DNA from: an uncultured Erythrobacter sp.
GTDB taxonomy: Bacteria > Pseudomonadota > Alphaproteobacteria > Sphingomonadales > Sphingomonadaceae
DNA length: 64,000 nt
Assembly (NCBI GenBank): GCA_947502815.1
Contig: CANNBH010000001.1
Coordinates: 806,001 to 870,000, forward strand
Direction: 5' to 3'
The first letter of the stretch is position 1; each line of letters opens with the position of its first letter. The notes under the pieces were generated by a model that had not been told where the DNA came from, did no database searches, and saw only the letters and a program-made list of their open reading frames with translations. Below, one piece after another: positions 27,201-35,439 of the stretch. The translations under genes were made by a program, and so were the position numbers.

Positions 27201-29014
27201 TTTGGGGTCTCCGAAGCAAGTGAAGGGGGGAGGTCAGAAGCGCGCTCTATGCGGATCGAAAGCACCGATTCAAGCGTGTACCAAGCCCGCATCGCGCGGA
27301 ACGCGAGGTATTCCGGCATAGCGAGCAAAGCCAACCATTCGCGATTTATGATGATTGCGGCGACCGCGACCAGAGCGGGCGCGCCGACCAGAACAGCGAT
27401 AATTGACTGCCAAACCAACACATTGTCTGTGCCGGTGTCGGTGAGCAATTGAAACACGCCAAAGACAAGGATCGGAACCATCATGGCCCTGCGCGCAGAA
27501 TTTAGGAGCATGTAGGGCAGCACCAGTTTGCCGCGCACGCTTAGCGTCCTGGATACCAATGCCTCTTTGGCACGGGCGGTGACATGGTAGACGGAGCGGA
27601 ACCAGCGCATGCGCTGTTCGCGCATATGGGCGACGGTGGCAGGCACTTCCGAGACATAGCGCACGCGTTGGTCGACGATGGCGTGATAGCCGAGTTCGGA
27701 GATGCGGAAGGAAATGTCGGTGTCCTCTCCATTCATGCCAATCGCAAACGGCCCGGCCTCTTTCAGGGCGTCTGCACGGTAAAGCGCGAACATACCCGGC
27801 ACCCCGATCAAGCCCCAAAACGCGCTGAGTGCGGGCGCATAGTACCCGTGTTTTAAGAGCACTTCGACAAGCCTTGCCCGGTCAAACAGGCCGCCGCCTG
27901 GCGGCATGGGCATTCCCCCAACAACGCCAATGTGCGGGTCATGAAAATTCTGAACGGCCAGATCGATATTGTCTGCGTTGATCTGCGTATCGGCGTCGAT
28001 GCGCAGGATTAGATCGTGTTTCGCTTCGTCTACGCCGCGGTTTAACGCGTGCGCTTTGCCAGCCTTTGCAACATGGATAACGCGCCCGTCGATGGACCGG
28101 GCGTCCGCAATCGCCTGCGCCGCGATCTGTGCGGTGTCGTCGGCGGAATTGTTGTCGAGCACGATCAACTCTACCGGCTCGCCATAACGCTGCGCCGCCT
28201 CATCAATATGCCGGATGGTTTCGGCAATAATATGGGCTTCGTTAAAGGCTGGGACAATAACACTCACGGGAGCAGAGAAATCCTTCGCCGCAGAGATTGC
28301 CCGTTCGATCACGCCAATGATGTAAAGTTGAAGGAACAACAGCGGCAGGAATAAGAACACCCCCGGCCCAATGCCGCCAAGCAGAGTCAGTTCGCGCATC
28401 TCCTGCACAACCGAACTGTCCAGCGATCCGATAAAGGCCGATAGAAAACCAGCCAGAGTCGCGGTCGCAACAAACCGAAGGAGCATGCGCAAATTTTGCT
28501 GCGTCCCCGTCTTAACCGGTTTTTCCAACGGCATCGCCCCACGTTGCAGCAGCATCAGCGAAAAAAGGCCGAACCCGGCAAGGCCGGCGACGATCTGCAC
28601 CGCAGTCAATGGATAGGGTTCTCCAAACGCCGTCAAAACCGCCGAATTCACCAAGTCGAGCACCGCGCAAATCGCCAAAAACCGCAGAATTAAATCTGTC
28701 GCAAAACCAATCCGTGCCGCCACGCTGCCCGATCCATAGATGGAAAAGGACAGATAGAATGAAATGACATACGTCCGGATCGCAATCGAATGTTCGCCGG
28801 TGTACGGCGCAAAAACATAATCGCGCTGCGGGAACAGCCAATCATAAATACCCGTTTGGAAAAGCCACAATTGGACAACCGAAAGAATTCCGAATGTCAG
28901 CAGCAGAGCGGGCGCCCGTAACGCCGACACTCTAACCGAAAGTCCTTCGGGTTGACTGTCTACGGAACGGAATTCGATCCCCTTACGAAGCGCACTGTTT
29001 TGCGCCGGGCTCAT
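27197..29014 (-). CDS. cellulose-synthase-like family 2 glycosyltransferase
   Basis: A 605-residue inner-membrane processive glycosyltransferase. An N-terminal membrane region has about five hydrophobic segments between residues 34 and 236. The GT-A domain follows: VSVIVPAFNEAH (250-261), LDNNSADD, the metal-binding DADT (340-343), the acceptor-side GEDTD (429-433) and QRMRW (467-471), equivalent to the QxxRW of cellulose and hyaluronan synthases. Further membrane helices close the protein. There is no PilZ domain, unlike BcsA, so cyclic-di-GMP control through this subunit is not expected. It sits 30 bases after the BcsB-like gene. The donor sugar is not readable, but the operon supplies UDP-sulfoquinovose synthase. 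Confidence 0.9.
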   Translation of the reverse strand: MSPAQNSALRKGIEFRSVDSQPEGLSVRVSALRAPALLLTFGILSVVQLWLFQTGIYDWLFPQRDYVFAPYTGEHSIAIRTYVISFYLSFSIYGSGSVAARIGFATDLILRFLAICAVLDLVNSAVLTAFGEPYPLTAVQIVAGLAGFGLFSLMLLQRGAMPLEKPVKTGTQQNLRMLLRFVATATLAGFLSAFIGSLDSSVVQEMRELTLLGGIGPGVFLFLPLLFLQLYIIGVIERAISAAKDFSAPVSVIVPAFNEAHIIAETIRHIDEAAQRYGEPVELIVLDNNSADDTAQIAAQAIADARSIDGRVIHVAKAGKAHALNRGVDEAKHDLILRIDADTQINADNIDLAVQNFHDPHIGVVGGMPMPPGGGLFDRARLVEVLLKHGYYAPALSAFWGLIGVPGMFALYRADALKEAGPFAIGMNGEDTDISFRISELGYHAIVDQRVRYVSEVPATVAHMREQRMRWFRSVYHVTARAKEALVSRTLSVRGKLVLPYMLLNSARRAMMVPILVFGVFQLLTDTGTDNVLVWQSIIAVLVGAPALVAVAAIIINREWLALLAMPEYLAFRAMRAWYTLESVLSIRIERASDLPPSLASETPK

Positions 29015-29044
29015 GGTGAAAACCCCGTCACGGCGATTGCCGTC

Positions 29045-30634
29045 TTATTGCACGTCATCGGCTGCAATCGGCTGCGCTGCAGGTCCAGCGACATTGACAA
29101 TCAGAACAACGCCAGGGATTTCCGCCACCGATGATTGGGCCATCGGCTGCGCCGTAATCCGCCCGCTTGGCCTGCTGCCGGGCCTGCTGCCGGGCCCGGT
29201 GCTCAACGACACGATCCAGCTTGTGCCTGTTTGGCCTGTCTGCGCCGCAGCAGCTGCTGCGCCGTTGCTATATACTTGCACAGTGGCGCGTTTGGCGTCG
29301 CCGCTAACCTCCCAAGTGTCAGGTGCCAAACCGGACAGCAAGTAAGCCGCCGCTTTGGCGTCGGGGGCTGACAATCCATTCGCAGATACGGCAACGCTGC
29401 CGGTTCGAGTCAAAGCTGCCGTAAGGGTATCCAGCGGTCCCGTTTCGCCTCTTTCACCCACGCGCAGCACTGTTTCTGGCAAAAGCTCAGCAACCGACTG
29501 CGCGATATCGCCGCACCGCACGTCGTCGGCATCATAGGCGGAGACGGAAATGTCGAGAGCGTTGGAAGATGACTGCAACTCAGCCGGGATGGCAATCGAT
29601 TGATTGAGGCGCTCCACATCACTGCCGATCCGGCGGGAAAACAGCAGACGGTTGTTCATTGTAACGGCAACATCGCGCTCCAAGCTTGATGTGGCCGGGC
29701 CAAGCAGCATCCGCAGATCGAGTGCTGACGGCAGCCGTTCATCAGGAAGATCAGCGGCGTTGTACGTGTAGCGCCAGTTTGACCGGCGCGTGAATTTGCG
29801 CAAGCCCGCGTTGGATGGGTCGCTGGTCAACCCAATCGGATACGCTTCGGGAATGGCAATCCGGTTTCGCCGCTCTGCATCTCCGGCAAGAGACAGCAGC
29901 ATTTCGAGTTCCACCCCTTCCTCGTCCAAGATGGGCCGGTATCCTTTGCCATAAAGTATGGCCGCGCCGCGGACGATCGATGCGGCGTTGTCGCCTGACA
30001 ATCCGCTCGTCCAACGCACTGGCACTCTATCGCCCCAAAGAGCGAGCCGGTCGCGTGAAGAGCTTGGCTCTGCTGAAAGGTTGAGGCGCAGTCCGCTCGC
30101 GCCGTTGATATTCACCACAGCGGCGATTGCATCATCGCTCGTGCATTCTGCGATAGCCCCGCGCCCTTGCAGGCTGAGCCCTACCGACAGCACGCCAGAA
30201 GACAGCTCTGCCGATGTCAATTGCACTTGCAATGTATCGGTCTGCTCCCCTTGATTTAGCAGGTAATCACCGCGTTTCACGCCGTTGATCGACACACGAA
30301 GCACCCCTTCAACATCCTGTGCAACGAGGCTGGTGAACGCGAGCTCCAGATCACCAGACGTAGGGCGTGCATCCACAGGAAGACGAAATTCAAGCCCAGC
30401 ATAGGATGGCAAGCCAGAAAGAATGATCGGCGCGTCTTGCGCTGCAGGAGCGGCGAAAACGCTGCTTCCATCAACATCAAAATTGGCAAGGACGCTCTGA
30501 TCTGCGTCGTCGAAACGCGCAGTGTTGCTGCCAGACCCTCGGTCCAGCGCGCCGTCAAAGGCGCCGCTTTGTCCAAGAAAAATGAGTATTCCGACCAGCA
30601 CCAAGGCTAGCACCCCCAATCCTGCCAAACGCAT
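29045..30634 (-). CDS. BcsB-like periplasmic subunit of an exopolysaccharide synthase
   Basis: 529 residues with one N-terminal hydrophobic segment (residues 3-21) and a long periplasmic part built of carbohydrate-binding-like beta domains. GVLRVSINGVKRGDYLLNQGEQ, NRLLFSRRIGSDVERLNQSIAIP and the cysteine pair AECTSDD/VRCGD resemble the BcsB jelly-roll/flavodoxin-like layout. Unlike BcsB it lacks an obvious C-terminal transmembrane anchor; the end is IPGVVLIVNVAGPAAQ. GGAGAG lies six bases before the start. It is placed between the sqdB-like and GT2 genes with 30-base gaps. It probably guides the nascent chain through the periplasm. A short tandem repeat gives PGSRPGSR near residue 490. Confidence 0.8.
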   Translation of the reverse strand: MRLAGLGVLALVLVGILIFLGQSGAFDGALDRGSGSNTARFDDADQSVLANFDVDGSSVFAAPAAQDAPIILSGLPSYAGLEFRLPVDARPTSGDLELAFTSLVAQDVEGVLRVSINGVKRGDYLLNQGEQTDTLQVQLTSAELSSGVLSVGLSLQGRGAIAECTSDDAIAAVVNINGASGLRLNLSAEPSSSRDRLALWGDRVPVRWTSGLSGDNAASIVRGAAILYGKGYRPILDEEGVELEMLLSLAGDAERRNRIAIPEAYPIGLTSDPSNAGLRKFTRRSNWRYTYNAADLPDERLPSALDLRMLLGPATSSLERDVAVTMNNRLLFSRRIGSDVERLNQSIAIPAELQSSSNALDISVSAYDADDVRCGDIAQSVAELLPETVLRVGERGETGPLDTLTAALTRTGSVAVSANGLSAPDAKAAAYLLSGLAPDTWEVSGDAKRATVQVYSNGAAAAAAQTGQTGTSWIVSLSTGPGSRPGSRPSGRITAQPMAQSSVAEIPGVVLIVNVAGPAAQPIAADDVQ

Positions 30635-30664
30635 GATTGCTCTCCTGTTTGTTTAAAGTGCCGG

Positions 30665-31879
30665 TTAGGCGGTCAATTCTGCTGCAAGATCGTGTGCGTT
30701 CAGTTCCTGCTGCCGCTGGCTGTTCCATGCGGACTGCGCCGGTATCATAGCAGAATTCACACGTTCACGGTGTTTTTGCGACAGCGCGATGGTTCGTTCC
30801 AGTAGGGTGCTATCAAGCAGGATCGGATCCAATCCCAATGCGCGGAAGGTTGCATTGCTTACAACCAGATCATTCTCTGTCGCTTCGGCACGCGGGTTTG
30901 CAACATGGGCGATCTTTGCACCTGTGCGACCTGCGACCAGATTGGCCAGATCTATGACAGTCAGTGTTTCCGCCACCTGGTTCAATATCTTGACTTTGCT
31001 TCCCGGCTCAGGCGGCGCGTTGATAGCCAATTCGATACAGCGCACAGTGTCGCGGATGTTGATGAACGCCCGCGTCTGTCCGCCGGTGCCATGAACGGTC
31101 AGCGGGTGACCAATTGCCGCCTCGACAAGAAAGCGATTGAGGACAGTCCCGTATTCGCCGTCGTAATCGAACCTGTTGATCAGACGCGAATCCATGTTGG
31201 TTTCGTCGGTCTGCGTTCCCCAGACGATGCCCTGATGCAGATCGGTGATTTTCAGTTGGTCGTTTTGAGCGTAGAATTGAAACAGCAACTGATCGAGCGA
31301 TTTTGTCATGTGATAGACGCTGCCCGGTTTTGTCGGGAAGAGAATTTCGCGCGATTGCGGTTGGCCTGCATCATCGCGCACTTCGACGTCCAGATAGCCT
31401 TCGGGTATAGAGAAACCCGCCCCGCTGTAACCGTAAACGCCCATCGTTCCCAAATGCACCAAATGCGTGTTGGGGGCGTGATGTGTTATCGCGACGAGAA
31501 GGTTGTGAGTGCCGCTGATATTGTTGTCGACGGTGTATCGTTTTTCAGCCGAACCGCGCATTGAGTATGGGGCGGCGCGTTGTTCGGCGAAGTGGACGAC
31601 CGCATCGGGTTGAGAGTTTTCGATCAATTGGCAAAGGCGATCGGCCTCACGCGCGATATCCAACAGCACAAATTTGATTGTTTTGCCGGTGACCTCTTTC
31701 CAAGCGGCAACCCGTTCTTCCATAGTCGCGATGGGCGTCAGGCTTTGCACGCCCAGTTTGATATCGATATCTCGGCGCGACAAATTGTCGACAATTGTGA
31801 CATCATGACCTGCGGAGGAAAGATGCAAAGCGGTTGGCCAACCGCAGAAACCATCACCCCCAAAAACAAGAATTCGCAT
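30665..31879 (-). CDS. sqdB: UDP-sulfoquinovose synthase (SqdB/SQD1 family)
   Basis: 404 residues aligning end to end with SQD1-type enzymes, which convert UDP-glucose plus sulfite to UDP-sulfoquinovose. Diagnostic features are GGDGFCGWPTALHL (residues 7-20), DNLSRRDIDIKLGVQSLTPI, VHFAEQRAAPYSM, the catalytic T145 in LGTMGVYG, the Y189-x3-K193 pair in YHMTK, DLHQGIVWGTQTDET and GHPLTVHGTGGQTRAFINIRDT. It is the first gene of the leftward operon; AGGG lies before the ATG. In photosynthetic bacteria sqdB goes with a sulfolipid glycosyltransferase. None is present here, and the partner is a cellulose-synthase-like GT2 instead, which points to a polysaccharide product (inference). Confidence 0.9.
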   Translation of the reverse strand: MRILVFGGDGFCGWPTALHLSSAGHDVTIVDNLSRRDIDIKLGVQSLTPIATMEERVAAWKEVTGKTIKFVLLDIAREADRLCQLIENSQPDAVVHFAEQRAAPYSMRGSAEKRYTVDNNISGTHNLLVAITHHAPNTHLVHLGTMGVYGYSGAGFSIPEGYLDVEVRDDAGQPQSREILFPTKPGSVYHMTKSLDQLLFQFYAQNDQLKITDLHQGIVWGTQTDETNMDSRLINRFDYDGEYGTVLNRFLVEAAIGHPLTVHGTGGQTRAFINIRDTVRCIELAINAPPEPGSKVKILNQVAETLTVIDLANLVAGRTGAKIAHVANPRAEATENDLVVSNATFRALGLDPILLDSTLLERTIALSQKHRERVNSAMIPAQSAWNSQRQQELNAHDLAAELTA

Positions 31880-31939
31880 CCGTTACCCTAACTGTGGCTA
31901 TGATCTGGAATTTGACTGAAGCTATCAGTCGTTCAGGTT

Positions 31940-32022
31940 TTGTTAGACATATTTACCTGTATTTGCGCTGAACTGAGCCAATTGTCAGTTAAAAAGATTG
32001 TTAGTTTTCAGTTACCTAACAA
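31940..32022. promoter_or_regulatory. repeated TTGTTAG boxes in sqdB/GH10 divergent promoter
   Basis: The 182-base gap between sqdB and the GH10 gene contains TTGTTAG three times: at 31940-31946, and as an inverted pair at 31998-32004 and 32016-32022 (CTAACAA). The gap is distinctly AT-rich. The inverted pair with its 11-base spacer could be an operator governing both directions. Confidence 0.35.
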
Positions 32023-32061
32023 GATTTTACAATTGCTGATCCCTTGCAAAGAGTTAGAAGT

Positions 32062-33189
32062 ATGCAGCGTATAAGAAAAAGTCGAAGAGAGGCTCTCAAG
32101 GCATCTGCGGCGGTTGCTGCAATATTGACAATGCCTTCGTGTGCGTTCGCGAATACACCGGTCTCCTTGGCGGAAATAGCAAGGGAGCGCGGATTTCGAT
32201 TTGGGTGCGCCATATCGCGAAAGGTTCTGCGAGATCGCAGCTACCGGCGGATGGTCCTTGCCAATAGTGATGTTTTTGTGGGTGAAAACGCGTTCAAATG
32301 GCGACATCTTGAGGCGGCCGAACGCACTTATAAAGACGAAGAAGCGCATTGGTTGTCGCGCTACGCATTCAATCATGACCGCCAATTGCGCGGGCATTGT
32401 TTTGTATGGAATCATCATGACCGAATGCCAGAATGGTTGGTTCACCGCGCATCTGAACTAGGCCGAGACGAGACCGGCGAATTTACCCGGCATATGTGGC
32501 GGCATGGTGCATATCTTGCCCGGAATTTCCCCGAAATTGCGTGTTGGGATGCGATGAACGAGGCGATTGATCCTGCCACCGGAGCATTGCGCGAAACCCA
32601 TTTTTCGCGGCTGCTGGGAGACCGGTTCTTTGATCTGGCGTTCCGTATTTTGGGAGAGAAGTTTCCGAATGCTCGCCTCGTCTACAACGAAACGATGAGT
32701 TGGGATTTGATAGGAACGCACCGTGATGGTGTACTAAGAATGCTAGAGCGAGGCCTTTCGCGCGGCTTGCCCATTCACGCTTTGGGCATTCAAAGCCACA
32801 TCGGCAAGAGCATTGGTAGGCAGCGGGATGAGACAGCGTGGAGGCGCTTTCTCGAAGAGGTGCAAGGCTTTGGCATCGATGTGCTAATCACAGAACTTGA
32901 TTGCAGCGACAGGAACATCGCAAGCCGCAGTGAAGCCGAGCGCGACGCAGAAGTTGCCGCCCATTGTCGAGGCTATCTTGATCTTACCTTGAGCTTCACA
33001 AATGTGCGGGACGTCATTGTTTGGTCGCTCGCGGATAAACACAGTTACATGAATCGGGACAGCTATCCGACGAGGCGGAGGCGAGCTGATGGATTGCCGA
33101 TAAGAGGGCATCCATTTGACGATCGCTTGCGTCCGAAGCCAATGCTGACCGCGCTGAGTGGCGCGTTGAAAAATGCCCCTCTAAGATAG
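32062..33189 (+). CDS. Tat-exported GH10 endo-beta-1,4-glycanase (xylanase family)
   Basis: 375 residues. The N-terminus MQRIRKSRREALKASAAVAA is a twin-arginine signal (SRREALK) with cleavage after about SCAFA (residue 30). The GH10 barrel shows GENAFKWRHLEAAE, GHCFVWNHHDRMPEWL, the acid/base E167 in WDAMNEAID, IHALGIQSHIG and the nucleophile E279 in VLITELD. ATG 32062 is chosen over a TTG at 32044. Known members cut beta-1,4-xylan. Divergent placement next to a cellulose-synthase-like operon recalls BcsZ, the endoglucanase kept in cellulose operons, so it may trim or edit the operon's polymer. Some GH10 loops are altered (WSLADKHSY instead of the usual WGxxDxxSW). Confidence 0.9.
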   Translation: MQRIRKSRREALKASAAVAAILTMPSCAFANTPVSLAEIARERGFRFGCAISRKVLRDRSYRRMVLANSDVFVGENAFKWRHLEAAERTYKDEEAHWLSRYAFNHDRQLRGHCFVWNHHDRMPEWLVHRASELGRDETGEFTRHMWRHGAYLARNFPEIACWDAMNEAIDPATGALRETHFSRLLGDRFFDLAFRILGEKFPNARLVYNETMSWDLIGTHRDGVLRMLERGLSRGLPIHALGIQSHIGKSIGRQRDETAWRRFLEEVQGFGIDVLITELDCSDRNIASRSEAERDAEVAAHCRGYLDLTLSFTNVRDVIVWSLADKHSYMNRDSYPTRRRRADGLPIRGHPFDDRLRPKPMLTALSGALKNAPLR

Positions 33190-33589
33190 GATTCGGGTGC
33201 ATCTGCCATGCAAGTCTCTCGCAATTCGCAAGCATCCGCATTTTTTGGGGGCAAACCGAGGGTCTGCACCTCAGCGTTCAATTGTTGACCCAGGAAAGTC
33301 CGCCGAAGGCCCGTATGCGGACAGTCTGTTTTTTGTTCGAAGGATCGCAGAATTAGCCGCCGCACCACTTAACGGTCTTCACCCGGATCATCGCATGAGG
33401 ATTGGCGCGTAGACGCGTCTGTTAGTCGGTCCCGCTCGAGCTTTAATACGGGCGTCAGGAGGTGCGATAACCCTCTGCGTGACCGATACAAACCAATACA
33501 AAGTTTCCGTGCGTACTCCGCCCATTGAATTTGACTCGTGACTGCCGCTGTCACAGTCTAGCGTTCAGTCATGGCTCGGAGGGAAGCCG
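33190..33589. other. 400-base gap without supported gene
   Basis: Short frames here show no family resemblance, signal peptide or ribosome-binding site. The right end carries the GGAGGGA ribosome-binding site for the DUF1800 gene at 33578-33584. No strong promoter or terminator was recognised. Confidence 0.5.
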
Positions 33590-35431
33590 TTGGAGTATAA
33601 GGAACCGGAAGAGAACCTTACTGGGCAGCTCGACGAAGAAGACGCAATCGCTGAATTGCAAGTCGAAGAGTCAGGTTCTTCAGGCACTAAGGCGATCGCT
33701 GCGCCTGCGGCGGTGGCGCTTGGCCTCGCAACTGCGGCGTGCGGCGGCGGCAGCGGCGCTGGGACTGGTGGTGGCACCGGCACCGGCGGAGGTCCAACAG
33801 CCCCAACTTTTCTGACCCCCGACACCGACCAGCAGGCCGCGCGCTTCGCTTTGCGAGCGGGGCTCTCGGTCAGCCCTTCAGACATAGCTGAAATGCGTTC
33901 CGATGGTTATGAACCCTGGCTCGATCGTGAGATCAGCCAAGCCATCGAACTGACCGCCGAACAGTTCCTGTCGGGATTGGGTTTCGAAGAGGTCACCGAC
34001 GACCAGTTCTTCTTCCGCAGCGATCCGGCCGATTACATGATCTGGAACCAGCTGCTGACCGGAGGCAATTCAGTGCGCAAGCGCGCTGCGCTGGCACTTT
34101 CGGAATTCTTCGTTGTCTCAGTCAACAACATCACATTCTGGCCGAGCACTTCAATCGGAGCATATTGGGACATTCTAAAAGCCGGCGCCTTCGGGAACTT
34201 CCGTGAAGTCCTCGAAGAGGTAACGCTGAATGCTGCGATGGGAGTGTTTCTAAACACGCTTGGCAACCGCAAGGCCGACCCAGCGACTGGCCGCGTGCCT
34301 GATGAGAATTTCGGCCGCGAGGTCATGCAGTTGTTCTCGATTGGTCTGTTTGAACTGGAGCTTGACGGCACGGTTCGTACCGACAGCGCAGGCGATCCCA
34401 TTGAGACCTACACGAACGATGATGTGACCGGCATCGCTAAGGTCTTTACCGGCTACGACTACAATTTTTCGGGCGATATCCAGATTTTGAGTCCTCCCTC
34501 GCTGCCCAATGCTCAAATTCCCGAGGCCCGCTTGCTGCGCAATCCGATGACCGCCGACCCGGCATTGAGGCCGCCCATTGGGGAGGACACGCATTCTCTC
34601 GAAGAAAAGAGCTTCCTCGGCGCCACCATTCCAGCGGGGACTGGTGCAACCGAGTCATTGCGTATCGCGCTCGACACCCTGTTCGACCACCCCAATGTTG
34701 CCCCATTTTTCGGCAAACAAATGATCCAGCGGCTGGTCACCAGCAACCCATCTCCAGCCTATGTCCGGCGTGTGGCGGAGGTGTTCAACAACAACGGTTC
34801 GGGTACCCGCGGCGATCTTAGAGCGGTTTTCAAGGCAATCCTGCTCGACGACGAAGCGCTTTCAGATGCCAGCCTTAACGATCCCACGTTCGGCAAGCTG
34901 CGCGAACCGATGCTGCGCTTCGCACAATGGGGACGTACCGTTGGTGTAGAATCGGAAACGGGCGCATGGCTGATGCAGAACCTGTCAGAGCGATCCAATA
35001 GGTTAGGTCAGTCGCCATTGCGTTCACCATCGGTGTTCAATTTCTTTCGCCCCGGATACACGCCTGCAAATTCGCAGGCCGCCGAAAACAACCTGCTTGC
35101 ACCTGAATTTCAGCTGGTCAACGAAACGACGGCGGCCAGCTATCTCAACTTTATGGAACGCACGATCGATGGGCTCGGCGGGTGGATGTTCGATGTTAAA
35201 GCCACATATGAGCAGGAACTCCTGATCGCCCATGACACAGCGGCGTTGCTCGACAGGCTGGACCTGCTGCTGACCGCTGGCCAGCTCTCTGACTTTGCTC
35301 GCTCGACGATCAGCTCGGCGCTCGATGCGACCTCGGTGGCAGAGACCGACAGTCGCGACGCTAAGCTGAACCAGATTCACCGCGCCGTGATGCTGGTGAT
35401 GGCGTCCAACGATTATTTGATTCAGAAATAG
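33590..35431 (+). CDS. DUF1800 family protein, TTG start
   Basis: 613 residues of the DUF1800 family, large exported proteins of unknown biochemistry that nearly always accompany a DUF1501 protein. Typical features are QAARFALRAGLSVSPSDIAEMRSDGYEPWLDREI, KRAALALSEFFVVS, ENFGREVMQLFSIGLFELELDG, the HPNVAPFFGKQMIQRLV segment (here DHPNVAPFF), and a C-terminal SPSVFNFFRPGYTP. The start is TTG at 33590; GGAGGGA ends five bases upstream and no in-frame ATG or GTG precedes it. An acidic N-terminus leads to a hydrophobic stretch and a cysteine followed by a Gly-rich linker (residues 48-66), resembling a displaced lipoprotein site. Function unknown. Confidence 0.87.
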   Translation: MEYKEPEENLTGQLDEEDAIAELQVEESGSSGTKAIAAPAAVALGLATAACGGGSGAGTGGGTGTGGGPTAPTFLTPDTDQQAARFALRAGLSVSPSDIAEMRSDGYEPWLDREISQAIELTAEQFLSGLGFEEVTDDQFFFRSDPADYMIWNQLLTGGNSVRKRAALALSEFFVVSVNNITFWPSTSIGAYWDILKAGAFGNFREVLEEVTLNAAMGVFLNTLGNRKADPATGRVPDENFGREVMQLFSIGLFELELDGTVRTDSAGDPIETYTNDDVTGIAKVFTGYDYNFSGDIQILSPPSLPNAQIPEARLLRNPMTADPALRPPIGEDTHSLEEKSFLGATIPAGTGATESLRIALDTLFDHPNVAPFFGKQMIQRLVTSNPSPAYVRRVAEVFNNNGSGTRGDLRAVFKAILLDDEALSDASLNDPTFGKLREPMLRFAQWGRTVGVESETGAWLMQNLSERSNRLGQSPLRSPSVFNFFRPGYTPANSQAAENNLLAPEFQLVNETTAASYLNFMERTIDGLGGWMFDVKATYEQELLIAHDTAALLDRLDLLLTAGQLSDFARSTISSALDATSVAETDSRDAKLNQIHRAVMLVMASNDYLIQK

Positions 35432-35439
35432 GGGGCGGC

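Noticed and set aside
29160..29200. Tandem repeat CTGCTGCCGGGC in the BcsB-like gene considered as a repeat array
   Set aside because: Only two copies, in frame, giving PGSRPGSR; a simple local duplication.
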